Positions 28,474 through 38,620 of a DNA stretch of 64,000 nt are shown here, one piece after another. A program made the position numbers and the translations under genes. Every line of letters begins with the position of its first letter. Positions within the stretch are counted from its first letter, which is position 1. Source of the DNA: Mariniflexile sp. AS56 (GTDB taxonomy: Bacteria > Bacteroidota > Bacteroidia > Flavobacteriales > Flavobacteriaceae); NCBI RefSeq assembly GCF_030552475.1, contig NZ_JAUPED010000016.1, positions 1-64,000 on the forward strand, in the 5' to 3' direction. The notes under the pieces were generated by a model, which saw only the letters and a program-made list of their open reading frames with translations, was not told where the DNA came from and did no database searches.

Positions 28474-30285
28474 ATGAATATATTTAATAAAAGTAATTTA
28501 TCCCTTGTAGTCTTTTGTCTATTAATCGCTTTTTCTAGTAGAGCTCAAGTCAAAACAGAAAGTATGGATAAAATGTGGGGGGAATCTAATGTTTCACCGG
28601 ACGCTTTAAAAAGCGGAAAAGGTAAATTCTTTGATGAAAGTAATTTCGGAATGTTCATTCATTGGGGTTTATTCTCAAATCTCGGAGGTGTTTGGAACAA
28701 TAAAACTTATTATGGTATTGGCGAATGGATTATGAATCCAAGAATGGCGGGAATACCTGTTGAAGATTACAAGCAAATTGCAAATGACTTTAATCCAACT
28801 GGTTTTGATGCAAAAAAAATAGCACAATTAGCCAAAGATGCTGGAATGAAATACATTGTAATTACTAGTAAGCATCACGAAGGTTTTGCTATGTTCGACT
28901 CTAAAGTAAGCGATTTTAACATTGTAGACGCTACCCCTTTTGGACGAGACCCAATGCACGAGTTAGCAGATGCTTGTCATGAAATAGGTTTAGGTTTCGG
29001 GTTTTATTACTCGCACAACCAAGATTGGACAGCTCCTGGAGGTAAAGGAGGTCCTAAGACAGATGAAAATGGAAAAGAAGCTATTTTTAAAGATTACTTC
29101 TATAATAAATGCAAACCTCAGGTAAAAGAGATTTGTACAAATTATGGTGATATAGATTTTGTATGGTTTGATACACCTGGAGATATGCCAAAGGAATATG
29201 TAGAAGAATTAGCTGCTATGGTTAGAGAATTACAACCAAAAGTCATGATGTGTAGTCGCGTTGGCTATGGTTTGGGCGATTATGCCAGTGTTGGCGATAT
29301 GGAAGTTCCAACAAAACGTATTGAAGGTTTATGGGAAACATGCGATACTAATAATGATTCATGGTCTTATGCTTGGTACGATAATAATTTTAAAAGTCCA
29401 AAAGTCATTTTAAGTAGATTATTGGAAACAGTAGCACGTGGTGGTTCTTATTTGTTTAATGTAGGTCCAAACGAATTAGGAATTGTTCCAGAAATTGGCG
29501 CTGAATTTTTAAGAGAAACAGGAAAATGGCTAAAAAGATATCCTCAAGTGGTTTATGATGCCGGCTATTCTCCATGGGATTATAAATTACCTTGGGGAGA
29601 TGTTACAACAAAAGGTAACAAGATGTATTTAGCAGTTTCAGAATGGCCTACTGATGGTAAATTGTATTTACCTGGTTTAAAAACTAAAATCAAATCTGCT
29701 AAAATTCTAAATCCTGAAGGAAGAGATCAAAAAATTAAATTTAAACAAGGAAAAGACAATTGGGTTACTTTTAATGTTCCCTTTAAAGCTCCGGATCATT
29801 TAATTTCCATTATAGAAGTTGAAGTTAATATCAAAAAGGGAGAAGACATAATTGCTGAAGACACAGCTTTAGGAATCTATCCAAATACAAGAACAGAATT
29901 AATTACTGAGTTTGGAACTGTTAGCAATGCTACACAAGCAAACAAAAAATGGATGGAGAAGTTCGGTGAATGGAAACACGTCAACCAAGTTGGAAATTGG
30001 GAAGAAAATGGTCAAATATCTTGGAGTATCGACGTAAAAAAAGCTGGATATTACTATTTAGATTTAGATTATAGGGGTGCTGATCGTTTGGTTTGGAAAA
30101 CAACAACAGATGAAGGTATTATAGTACAAAACCAACAAGCCGCTACCGAAAAGTATGTGTTTTACAATATGGGTATTTTAGAATTTAAAACCCCCGGAAA
30201 ACACACCATAACAACAACTTTAGTAGAAGGAGATAGAAAAACAGCCAGTTTAAAATCAATAGCTTTAAGACCTATAAATGATTAA
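28474..30285 (+). CDS. GH29 alpha-L-fucosidase
   Basis: The enzyme releases alpha-linked L-fucose by retaining hydrolysis. The 603-residue protein has a signal peptide (1-24), the N-terminal GMFIHWGLFS motif, SKHHEGFAMFDSK, and the strand DFVWFDTPG with Asp233 at the expected nucleophile position. A C-terminal ~130-residue beta domain follows the catalytic barrel. It lies 79 bases after susD and 7 bases before the next hydrolase, so it belongs to the susCD operon. It is the strongest evidence that the target glycan contains fucose. Confidence 0.94.
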   Translation: MNIFNKSNLSLVVFCLLIAFSSRAQVKTESMDKMWGESNVSPDALKSGKGKFFDESNFGMFIHWGLFSNLGGVWNNKTYYGIGEWIMNPRMAGIPVEDYKQIANDFNPTGFDAKKIAQLAKDAGMKYIVITSKHHEGFAMFDSKVSDFNIVDATPFGRDPMHELADACHEIGLGFGFYYSHNQDWTAPGGKGGPKTDENGKEAIFKDYFYNKCKPQVKEICTNYGDIDFVWFDTPGDMPKEYVEELAAMVRELQPKVMMCSRVGYGLGDYASVGDMEVPTKRIEGLWETCDTNNDSWSYAWYDNNFKSPKVILSRLLETVARGGSYLFNVGPNELGIVPEIGAEFLRETGKWLKRYPQVVYDAGYSPWDYKLPWGDVTTKGNKMYLAVSEWPTDGKLYLPGLKTKIKSAKILNPEGRDQKIKFKQGKDNWVTFNVPFKAPDHLISIIEVEVNIKKGEDIIAEDTALGIYPNTRTELITEFGTVSNATQANKKWMEKFGEWKHVNQVGNWEENGQISWSIDVKKAGYYYLDLDYRGADRLVWKTTTDEGIIVQNQQAATEKYVFYNMGILEFKTPGKHTITTTLVEGDRKTASLKSIALRPIND

Positions 30286-30292
30286 TTAGGAT

Positions 30293-31435
30293 ATGAAGCG
30301 CGTCACTTTAAAAGTTATTTTTAATGCTTTAATCCTGTTTATCTGTTTTCAATCAAGAGGACAATCAAATAAAGCTTTTCCCAAATTCAGTTGGGATAAA
30401 GTACCTGTGGCATTTCATTTTGGAAAACAGGGAGCTTTAACTAACGATGAAGCAAAATTTATTGCATCGCATTCAAATTATGTCGTTTTAGAAAAAGGAC
30501 ATGGTTTACCAGATTCTAAAAACACCGAAACTGGCATTAAAGTAGACGCAAAAAAATTAAAAGAATTGAATTCCAATATGAAAGTCATTTTCTATTGGAA
30601 TGCTTTTCTAGATATCTCAACATACGAAGCACATCATGTATATAAAAGTCATCCAGAATGGTGGTTAAAAACAAAGGAGGGGGAACTTGATTTAAAAAAG
30701 GGAAAAACAAAACGCTATGATTTGTCCAACCCAGAAGTTCGTAAATGGTGGGTAGAAACAGTAAAAAACGAAATTTCGAACGGCTCTACCGATGGGGTTT
30801 TTATGGATGCTTTTATTCAAGTAGGAAGTCCAGCAAATATTGAACTATGGGGCCAAGAGAAATACGATAGGATTCAAGAAGGGTTAAAAAAATTAATAGC
30901 CGAGACCAGAGCTGCTCTTGGAAATAACAATCTAATAGTTTACAACGGTATTCGAAGTAACCCAAGAAGAAATGTTGGAAATAACTTTCCAGATTATACC
31001 GACGCCGTAATGATTGAACATTTTGGCATTATTAACAGTAGCTCCAAAGAAAGCATGCTACAAGACATCCAAGAAATGGAGAAAGCCGGAAAAACTGGAA
31101 AAATAGTAATTTTTAAAGGGTGGCCTGGATATACTTGGCTAGAAAAAGATTTTATGGCAAAACCTCTTAAAGAAAAACAAGAAATTTCTAGAAAAAATAT
31201 AACATTTCCTTTGGCTTCATTTTTAGCAGGCGCACAAGAAAACTCTTATCTCATATATAATTGGGGCTATCGCTTTAAACATGGTGCAACAGATTGGTAT
31301 CCTGAATTTGATAAACCACTGGGCAAACCATTAAACAATATGAAAGTGAATGGTTGGGAGTTAACTCGTGATTTTGAACATGCCTCTATTTGGGTTGACT
31401 TAGAAAACAAAATTGCCAAAATCGATTGGAAATAA
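30293..31435 (+). CDS. GHL15-like putative glycoside hydrolase
   Basis: The 380-residue exported protein has a signal peptide (about 1-23) and a single barrel-like domain. Landmarks are VIFYWNAFLD, HPEWWLKTKEGE, a strand ending GVFMDAF, IVYNGIR and AVMIEHFG. These match the 'hypothetical glycosyl hydrolase' (GHL15-like) group and the N-terminal domain of the 13586 protein. The Asp in FMDAF and the Glu in MIEHFG are candidate catalytic residues. The family is not one I can number. Its position 7 bases after the fucosidase suggests action on the same fucose-containing chain, possibly as an endo-enzyme. Confidence 0.78.
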   Translation: MKRVTLKVIFNALILFICFQSRGQSNKAFPKFSWDKVPVAFHFGKQGALTNDEAKFIASHSNYVVLEKGHGLPDSKNTETGIKVDAKKLKELNSNMKVIFYWNAFLDISTYEAHHVYKSHPEWWLKTKEGELDLKKGKTKRYDLSNPEVRKWWVETVKNEISNGSTDGVFMDAFIQVGSPANIELWGQEKYDRIQEGLKKLIAETRAALGNNNLIVYNGIRSNPRRNVGNNFPDYTDAVMIEHFGIINSSSKESMLQDIQEMEKAGKTGKIVIFKGWPGYTWLEKDFMAKPLKEKQEISRKNITFPLASFLAGAQENSYLIYNWGYRFKHGATDWYPEFDKPLGKPLNNMKVNGWELTRDFEHASIWVDLENKIAKIDWK

Positions 31436-31908
31436 CCAATGAACTCCTTCTACATGGATTGAAACTTCAAATAATGAAGATGGAAATCTCTAGTCATAAC
31501 TATCAAAAAAAGAATACATTAAGTTCTGTGCATGAATTAAAATTTTTGAATCCATTCTTTTACCTAGAGTACAAAATCTTTGAAACTGAAAATTTCTTGA
31601 TTTAGAGTCGTAATGTCTTGACGGAAACCTCCATTAAATTTTAAACTCATCATTTTAATATCATATATTATGGTTTGTTTTTTTCTAAAAAGTTAATAAA
31701 GTAAAGAGCATCCGGCTTTTTCTATTTCCTTATTCTATTGTTTTATTAATTTATAGCTAGAAAAATCTTAAAAAAAATAATATTACTATCAATACTATAG
31801 AGCTGTTTTATATTTTTATTTACAATAATTGATTTGAGAAACAAATAAATCTAAATGAGTAATTGGTTCGTTTATGATTTTAATAATTTCGCTGAAAACC
31901 ATTTTATT
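31436..31908. other. intergenic region before the second enzyme operon
   Basis: About 470 AT-rich bases, presumably holding the promoter for the sulfatase-GH28-esterase operon. No clear hairpin or TAnnTTTG box with a -33 partner was found. Confidence 0.4.
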
Positions 31909-33324
31909 ATGAAAGGCATTAAACTTATTACATGTTTATTTTTAACTACTTTACTTTTGCAAAGTTGTAAAACTGATACTAGCAATAAACCTATTGAAAA
32001 CAAAGAAACCCAACCTAATATTATTTTCATATTTGCCGATGATTGGGGCTATGGTGATTTAGGAATTCACGGAAGCTCATTTTGTAAAACGCCTAATCTG
32101 GATAAAATGGCAGCTGAAGGAATTGATTTTCAAAATTTCTCAGTAGTCAATCCTGTTTGTTCGCCTAGTAGAGTTGGAGTCATGACAGGTCAGTTCCCTG
32201 CGAGACATAGTGTACATGGTCATTTTGCTACAGTTGAGTCTCATATAAAACGAAATATGCCAGATTGGTTAAGTACAGAAGCCCCCTTGTTACCACGAAT
32301 GCTTAAAAAATCTGGGTATGTAACTGCTCATTATGGAAAGTGGCATTTGTCAAACACGCCTGTAACAGATGCTCCATCTCCCTTAGAATATGGATATGAT
32401 GAATATGGGGCTTTTAACTTGCCAAATAGATTGCATCAAATGCAAGTGGATTCTACATTGTATAAAACCATAGATTTTATAAAGAAAAATAAAGACAAGC
32501 CTTTCTTTGTAAATGCATGGATTCATGCAACACACACGCCTCATTATCCAAAGAAAGAATATATGGATAAGTTTTCAGATTTTGATGAACAACAACAGGT
32601 GTATGCCGCAGTAATAGCTGAATACGATGATCGTATTGGGCAATTGTTTAAAACATTAAAAGATTTAGGAATAGATGATAATACTCTTGTACTTTTTTCT
32701 TCTGATAATGGTCCAGAATTTACAGGAACTACAAAAACACAAGAAGATGATTCAACTGGAGGTGGTCTAGGATCGTATTATTCAGTTGGAGAAACGGCAG
32801 GTCTTAAAGGACAAAAGCGTTCGTTGTTTGCTGGCGGTGTTCGTATTCCTTTTATCGTGAGGTGGCCAGGTTCAGTACCTGCTGGAGTTCATGATAAAAC
32901 AACACAATTATCCACGGTAGATTTGTTACCTACTTTTTTAGAATTAGCAGGAGGTAAATTGCCTGAAGGATATGAACCAGATGGTGTTAGTATTGTAGAG
33001 GCTTTAAAAGGTAAAGCGGTTAAACGAGAAAAACCAATTTTTTGGGACTGGAAGTTCTCAAATAATAGACCAGAATTCTGGCCTTCAGCATGTATTCAAG
33101 AAGATAACTGGAAGCTTTTAACCAATTCAAAATTAGGCAAAACTGAATTATATAATATCAATACAGATTGGTCGGAAAAAACAGATGTAGCAGATAAATA
33201 CCCAGAAAAAACTTCAGATTTATTAAATAAAATTAAAGCGTTTGAACATACTTTACCTACAGCACCTCTAAGTAATACTTTTTCTAAAGAAAGAGAACTA
33301 TTAACTAAACAATTAGGAAACTAA
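31909..33324 (+). CDS. S1-family sulfatase, lipoprotein
   Basis: The start at 31909 is preferred over the in-frame ATG at 31855 because a lipoprotein signal (MKGIKLIT..., ending LLQSC) follows directly. The maturation motif is CSPSR with the formylglycine Cys at residue 84. Metal and substrate motifs include FADDWGYGD, GKWHLS and SSDNGPE. The protein of 471 residues has normal S1 length. It differs clearly from the sulfatase at 4357, so two different sulfate positions may be attacked. It starts a three-gene operon with the GH28-like gene (2-base gap) and the esterase. Confidence 0.93.
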   Translation: MKGIKLITCLFLTTLLLQSCKTDTSNKPIENKETQPNIIFIFADDWGYGDLGIHGSSFCKTPNLDKMAAEGIDFQNFSVVNPVCSPSRVGVMTGQFPARHSVHGHFATVESHIKRNMPDWLSTEAPLLPRMLKKSGYVTAHYGKWHLSNTPVTDAPSPLEYGYDEYGAFNLPNRLHQMQVDSTLYKTIDFIKKNKDKPFFVNAWIHATHTPHYPKKEYMDKFSDFDEQQQVYAAVIAEYDDRIGQLFKTLKDLGIDDNTLVLFSSDNGPEFTGTTKTQEDDSTGGGLGSYYSVGETAGLKGQKRSLFAGGVRIPFIVRWPGSVPAGVHDKTTQLSTVDLLPTFLELAGGKLPEGYEPDGVSIVEALKGKAVKREKPIFWDWKFSNNRPEFWPSACIQEDNWKLLTNSKLGKTELYNINTDWSEKTDVADKYPEKTSDLLNKIKAFEHTLPTAPLSNTFSKERELLTKQLGN

Positions 33325-33326
33325 GT

Positions 33327-34721
33327 ATGAAAAATCAATTATTAAAAGTTACTGTAATAGCACTATGTTTAATCTGTTTTGGAAGCTGTAAAAACAATAA
33401 TGAGTACAATATTCTAGATTTTGGAGCAATTAATGATACTACAATTGTAAATACAGTAGCAGTTCAAAAAGCTATTGATAAATGTGCTGAGAATGGTGGA
33501 AAAGTAATCTTTCCTTCTGGAAAATATGTTATAGGTACAATTAATTTAAAAAGTAATGTTGAATTACATATTCAAAAAGGAGCAGAACTTTTGGGGAGTT
33601 TGTCTTTAAAAGACTATTCCACAAAAAATAAAGGAGCTATAGAGGCACCAGCATTTAATAAGAGCTTATTGTATGCGGAGAATGCTCATAACATCAAAAT
33701 AACAGGACAAGGACTTATTAACGGTAGAGGTACTAAAGGTAATTTCCCTGTAAAAGTAGCAGATAGCTTAGGAGAGAGACCCATGTTAATGCGTTTTATA
33801 AATTGCAATAATATAGAATTTAGAGATGTCTCATTTTTAAATAGTGCTTCTTGGTGTGTTCATATGGTTTCTTGTGAAAATATTACAGTAAAAAAAGTTA
33901 CAATCGATAGTAGAGTTAACATAAATAACGATGGTTTTGATTTAGATGGATGCACAAATGTTTTAATTGAAGATTGTGACATCAAGACAGGAGACGATGC
34001 TATTTGTCCAAAAAGCACCACAACTAAAATCACAGAAAATATGGTTGTTAAAAACTGCAGGGTAGAAAGCCATACAGCAGCTTTTAAGTGCGGAACATCA
34101 TCAAGAGGAGGGTTTAGGAATATTAAAGTTTCTGATTGTGATTTTTCCAATACACGAATGGGAGCTATAAAACTTTTACAAGTAGATGGTGGTATTCTAG
34201 AAGATATTACAATAGAAAACATTACTATGAATAATGTAGAGGGGCCCCTTTTTATTAGGCTTGGGAATAGAGGTAGAATTTATGATAAGCCAACAGAGCA
34301 AATTTATAATTTGAAAGATGGAGGAAGTGAAGGAGCACCTACGGGTTCCATAAAAAATATTACCATCCGAAATATAAAAGCTACAGTGGTTAGTACTATT
34401 CAAAAACGTTGTGGCATTATGATTACTGGTATTCCAGGGCATTATGTGGAAAATGTTTTGTTAGAAAATATTACTATTTCTTATCCTGGTGAGGGTACTG
34501 AAGAAGATGCAAAAAGAGATGTTCCTGAAGATATTGCGAGATATCCAGAGCAATTTTTCTTTGGAGTATTGCCTTCTTGGGGTGCATATATTCGTCATGC
34601 AAAAAACATTGAATTTAAAAATGTAATCATGACTACGCGTAATAGCGATGCTAGAGAAAAAATTGAGCTAGTTGATGTTGTAGGTTTTACGAATAATGCA
34701 TCTTCAAATATTATCAATTAA
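33327..34721 (+). CDS. GH28-like beta-helix hydrolase, lipoprotein
   Basis: The 464-residue protein has a lipoprotein signal (ending CFGSC) and a right-handed parallel beta-helix typical of pectinase-like proteins (YNILDFGA, VIFPSGKYVIGT). GH28 landmarks NNDGFDLDG (Asp202, Asp205) and GDDA (Asp223-Asp224) are present, so catalytic carboxylates can be placed. The usual GHG is not seen; AAFKCGTSSRGG stands at its place, and RIK is replaced by AIKLL. It could be a divergent GH28 with another uronide or sugar specificity. It sits between the sulfatase and the esterase and is co-transcribed with both. Confidence 0.85.
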   Translation: MKNQLLKVTVIALCLICFGSCKNNNEYNILDFGAINDTTIVNTVAVQKAIDKCAENGGKVIFPSGKYVIGTINLKSNVELHIQKGAELLGSLSLKDYSTKNKGAIEAPAFNKSLLYAENAHNIKITGQGLINGRGTKGNFPVKVADSLGERPMLMRFINCNNIEFRDVSFLNSASWCVHMVSCENITVKKVTIDSRVNINNDGFDLDGCTNVLIEDCDIKTGDDAICPKSTTTKITENMVVKNCRVESHTAAFKCGTSSRGGFRNIKVSDCDFSNTRMGAIKLLQVDGGILEDITIENITMNNVEGPLFIRLGNRGRIYDKPTEQIYNLKDGGSEGAPTGSIKNITIRNIKATVVSTIQKRCGIMITGIPGHYVENVLLENITISYPGEGTEEDAKRDVPEDIARYPEQFFFGVLPSWGAYIRHAKNIEFKNVIMTTRNSDAREKIELVDVVGFTNNASSNIIN

Positions 34722-34731
34722 ATAAGTTAAG

Positions 34732-36633
34732 ATGATTTTTAAAAATGTCATTATCGCATTATTATTTATAATGCCATGTATTTTAATTTCCCAAAATCAA
34801 GAAAATGATACTTTTATTACTCTAAATGAAGCTAGAAATGTACCTCAGAATTTCCATGAGCTGTGGAGTCACTATGATCCAAGAAAAGAACCTTTAGATA
34901 CAGAGATTCTTAAAGAGTGGGAAGAAAATGGATTCATCTTTAAAGTTCTAAGATATAGGGTTGGAGTTTTTAAAGGCAAAAAAGCTATGGTGGCCGCTAT
35001 TTATGGCTATCCAAAAAACGCAAGTAACCTACCTGGTTTAGTGCAAATACATGGCGGAGGACAGTATGCCGATTATAGAGCTGTACTAACAAATGCTAAG
35101 CGCGGTTATGCTACCATTTCTATTTCATGGGCGGGTAGAATAAACGCACCAGAATATAAAGTAACACCAAAGGAAGTAAAGCTTTTTTGGGCTGGTAAAA
35201 CAAAAGATGCTAATTACAAAATAACCACAGACTGGGGAAAATTAGATGGATATCATGCTCCAACTAGATACAGCTCTAAGGGAGGTTACGGAGGGTCTTT
35301 AGCCCCAGAGGATTGGTCTTTAGATTCTGTGGATTCCCCAAAAAACAGTCGTTGGTTTTTAGCTGCTTTGGCAGGAAGAAGGGCTTTAACATTTTTAGAA
35401 AATCAACCACAAGTAAATGCAAATAAGTTAGGTGTGTATGGGCACTCAATGGGAGGTAAGCTTACAGTATTAACAGCAACAGATTCAAGAGTAAAAGTAG
35501 CAGTCCCTTCTTGTGGAGGAATAAGTGATAATGACAATGATATATATAAGGATTTATATAAAAATACGATTGGAGATAATTCTTATTTAAAAGAAATAAA
35601 ATGTCCTATATTATTTTTGAGTCCTTCAAATGATTTCCACGGACATTTAAAAGATATCCCTAATGCAACAAGCTTAATAAATACCGATGATTGGAGAGTT
35701 GTAAGTTCTGCGCATATGAATCATAAGGATTTAGGAGAATATGAGGTGTCAGGTTTGCTTTGGATGGATCAATATCTAAAAGGAAGTTCAGAGTTGCCTA
35801 AAACACCTGAAAGTAAAATAAAATTAAATACTAAAAATAAAATCCCTCTTATTGAGGTGTTACCAGATAATTCCAAACCAATTATCGAAGTTGATATTTA
35901 TTATACATTTCAAGGAGAAATTTCAAGAGCTACTAAAAGTGAAGAAAGAGAAAATAGAATAAAGAGGTATTGGAACTATGCTAATACGGTAAAAGCAGGA
36001 GACAAATGGAAAGCTGAATTACCTTTAATTCGCATAGACAAGCCCGTTTGGGTCTATGCAAATATAAAATATAGGTTGGGCAAGCCTCAGCAAGGTGCGG
36101 GCTATTATTATAATATATACAAAACGGATAAATTTAATATATCTACACCTATCCAAGTAATTTCTCCTGAAGATTTAAAAAAATCCAAAACTGTTGTCAC
36201 TGATAAACCTTCATTAATTATTGAAGACTTTAAAGGTAATTGGGAAAAAGAGTGGTTTTACGATAAAAAAAATATTTGGGGAAGAAGTACTCATAAACCT
36301 TATAGTACGAAATATAAAGCACCTAAAAAAGCGAGATTGGGAATTGAGCTAATTAGTAAAGAAGCGAATAAAATGGTCATTCTCTTAGATGATTTTGCCT
36401 CAGAATTAATTCTTATTGGAGGTTCAGAACCTCAAAAATTGATACTATCACCCAAAGACTTTAAAAATATAAAAGGAGAATCTTTAAAAGATTTTACTCT
36501 TGTAAAAGAACTTTCATTGTTACCTAAAAAAGTAATAAAAGGAAAAAAGAATACTAGTTCAAAAACGGTGAAACTTGGAGGGGAATGGAATGGAAAAAAA
36601 CCTATTTTCAAAAAAATGTATTGGGTTAAATAG
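34732..36633 (+). CDS. exported alpha/beta-hydrolase, acetyl-esterase-like, with C-terminal extension
   Basis: The 633-residue protein has a signal peptide (about 1-21), an alpha/beta-hydrolase core (about 60-350) with oxyanion-type QIHGGGQYADY, nucleophile elbow GHSMGG (Ser239), a likely Asp in LSPSNDFHG and a candidate His in SSAHMNHKD. A ~280-residue C-terminal part is beta-rich and of unknown type. Related proteins are annotated as acetyl xylan esterases or dienelactone-hydrolase-like. In this locus it probably removes O-acyl groups from the glycan. It is the last gene of the sulfatase operon (10-base gap). Confidence 0.82.
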   Translation: MIFKNVIIALLFIMPCILISQNQENDTFITLNEARNVPQNFHELWSHYDPRKEPLDTEILKEWEENGFIFKVLRYRVGVFKGKKAMVAAIYGYPKNASNLPGLVQIHGGGQYADYRAVLTNAKRGYATISISWAGRINAPEYKVTPKEVKLFWAGKTKDANYKITTDWGKLDGYHAPTRYSSKGGYGGSLAPEDWSLDSVDSPKNSRWFLAALAGRRALTFLENQPQVNANKLGVYGHSMGGKLTVLTATDSRVKVAVPSCGGISDNDNDIYKDLYKNTIGDNSYLKEIKCPILFLSPSNDFHGHLKDIPNATSLINTDDWRVVSSAHMNHKDLGEYEVSGLLWMDQYLKGSSELPKTPESKIKLNTKNKIPLIEVLPDNSKPIIEVDIYYTFQGEISRATKSEERENRIKRYWNYANTVKAGDKWKAELPLIRIDKPVWVYANIKYRLGKPQQGAGYYYNIYKTDKFNISTPIQVISPEDLKKSKTVVTDKPSLIIEDFKGNWEKEWFYDKKNIWGRSTHKPYSTKYKAPKKARLGIELISKEANKMVILLDDFASELILIGGSEPQKLILSPKDFKNIKGESLKDFTLVKELSLLPKKVIKGKKNTSSKTVKLGGEWNGKKPIFKKMYWVK

Positions 36634-36661
36634 TACTGTTAAATTGAGATGTATAAAAAAA

Positions 36662-36756
36662 ATGAAAAATTCAAGAAAAGTTACCTTTATTACAGTTTTT
36701 TATGTGTTTGTGCCATCACGATGAATGCACAAACGGAAGTTATTGGTCTTAAGTAA
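36662..36756 (+). pseudogene. frameshifted 5' remnant of a second GH115 gene
   Basis: The ATG at 36662 encodes MKNSRKVTFITVF, aligning with MKNNFSRKITFLTLF of the GH115 at 16341. After one lost T in a T-run the frame shifts, and reading continues FLCVCAITMNAQTEVI, aligning with FLCAFVIAMNAQTKVI. The match ends soon after at a TAA. It is a relic of the signal-peptide region of a second GH115 copy placed directly after the esterase. Confidence 0.8.
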
Positions 36757-38102
36757 ATTAATGTTCATTTTTTTGCTTATTAAAAAAAGAACTTGAAAAT
36801 TATATAGGTCTGTTTTCTCCAGCTGCCGTAAGCAGAACCTAAATTACTATAGAGAGCGTTGCGCTCGTACTCGATTTTTGAGGGTTTTGTTTTTTTAATT
36901 GGTTAAAAGGGGAATGTCCTTATAATTAATGTATAATTTTTACGAATAACATAGTTGTTGTAAAAACAACTATGTAGGATAGAAATACATATTAAGCTAA
37001 GTTATAAAATATAGGTGTAGGCTTTTCTTTTTAGAAAACAGAACCATTAAATAATTTGAATTATATATAATCATGAACTAGCTGTTTAGTCATTCAGCTA
37101 ATTGTCTAGTTTTTTGCAAGTCTGGTATTTGTGGTTACAAGTATCTTATAGATGTTGAATAATTTATTATGAATAGAATTAAAAATTGATAAAAATGATG
37201 TTAAATATTACAATAGGTATTTTGGTAGGGCTAATAATAACTATACTTTTATTAAAATATAGTTCGAATGATTTTACTAAATAAGAATTCGTAATATATC
37301 ATTTCAAGGTTTAGTAGGACTATTTTAGTGTTTATAAATATATATCCATGTTTTTAATTTTAGAAAAGGCCATTAAAACCCTTATTTGATAAGAATTTTT
37401 AGTGTTTATCTAGTATTGATTTATTTTTTTTTAGATGAGATATTGTTATTCTAAGGTATGAGAATTAAAATTTATTACAGCTTGACAGCTACTACATATT
37501 AAAAATAAAGTAATTGAATAAATTTGATTTGTTTTCATTTGCACCTTTATTTACCCATTTATTAAATGAGAAATTAATTTATACAGGGTTAACAATTTAT
37601 TACACTTTGGTGAATTTTTTGTAGTTAGGTTTTTTTAACTGACTGATTTTTTAGAGGTAAAATACATTTAACATATTTTATAGTATATTGACTTGTAGTA
37701 TCTCATTCTAGCACATTCCCCTCCATTCCGTAAAAACTCCATTTTAGAAAAAGCGCTTCTCTAAAAAAATCTTGGACCCAATCCCAAAGTTTTAGTATCT
37801 GCATTTTAATAGGAATCCCGAATACCAGTAAATTTTTGATTCAAATTAACATTTTGCTTCTTAAAAAACTTTGAAATAGAGTCCGCCAAATATGGAAAAT
37901 GTATTTGCATTTTGTTCCACTTCCTATGATTTTGTATTTCACAAAGAATTTAGACTCACATCCCGAGCGAACACCGCTATACCTTTTTTTGACAGCAAAA
38001 TAACAACATTCAGCTTTGAATGCCAGCATAATCAGGCTCACTTCGACTGCGCTCAGCGCAGGCTACTCTCGCACTTTTTATATGTCTTCACAAAGCTGAA
38101 TA
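36757..38102. other. long gene-poor stretch
   Basis: About 1.3 kb of AT-rich sequence with no convincing long gene. It holds a 29-codon candidate membrane peptide at 37195. Two overlapping opposite-strand frames at 37841-38116 show no protein-like features. A GACTGCGCTCAG patch at 38045-38056 matches the arm of the hairpin at 2063. It looks like decayed DNA. Confidence 0.5.
37195..37284 (+). CDS. possible 29-residue single-helix membrane peptide
   Basis: The frame encodes MMLNITIGILVGLIITILLL plus a short charged tail KYSSNDFTK. One strong hydrophobic helix with a polar end is what small membrane peptides look like, but such a short frame can occur by chance. No promoter or operon partner supports it. 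Confidence 0.25.
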   Translation: MMLNITIGILVGLIITILLLKYSSNDFTK

Positions 38103-38450
38103 TTGAAAGCGTCTAAGCAACAAAAAGAAGGTAACAGTGACGGCTCTATGGGAAGTAAATTTAAAATGAATCTTATGAAATCTTACAAAATCAATAACAA
38201 AGCCTTAGCTGAAGCTGTCCTGGAATTATTAAAGAAAGGCCAAAAAAGTTTGAGAATAAAAAAAACATATTCTATTGATGATGCTAGATTGATTCATGGA
38301 TATGATTCGAAACGCTATGGTGTTGTAACTCCAAATGAAAAATTAGCTATTAAATAATTGGCCGAAAATGAAGGGGGTTTTATTAGATCCTGTTATTCTG
38401 GAAGAGCTTTTTACGCAATGTTAGATGATATAAAAAGTCAGAAAATATAA
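38103..38450 (+). pseudogene. possible decayed gene with an internal stop
   Basis: From 38103 a frame of 84 codons (ALAEAVLELLKKGQKSLRI, then DDARLIHGYDSKRYG) ends at a TAA at 38355. The same frame continues in protein-like sequence (LAENEGGFIRSCYSGRAFY) to a second stop at 38450. This suggests one gene interrupted by a nonsense mutation. I do not recognise the family, and the start is uncertain because several ATGs follow. Confidence 0.35.
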
Positions 38451-38620
38451 AAAGGAGCTAATATTTTATTTTCACATACTGGCGTTTTACCGTTTACCAG
38501 GTGATTTTTGTTATTCTAAGGAATTAATATAATCGTTATATCAATTTAATAGATTTGGATTTAAATTGGTGCTAATTGTATTAGGGAGCGAAAAAAGAGC
38601 CAAATGTTTTAGCAAAATAA

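Noticed and set aside
28397-28477. 26-codon frame between susD and the fucosidase (MKQPRAVAYLTD...)
   Set aside because: It overlaps the fucosidase start by ATGA and might be translationally coupled, but it shows no domain and the length is within chance.
37841-38116. Two overlapping opposite-strand frames of 66 and 74 codons
   Set aside because: Compositions are unlike proteins, neither has a signal, domain or promoter, and they overlap a repeat-like patch.
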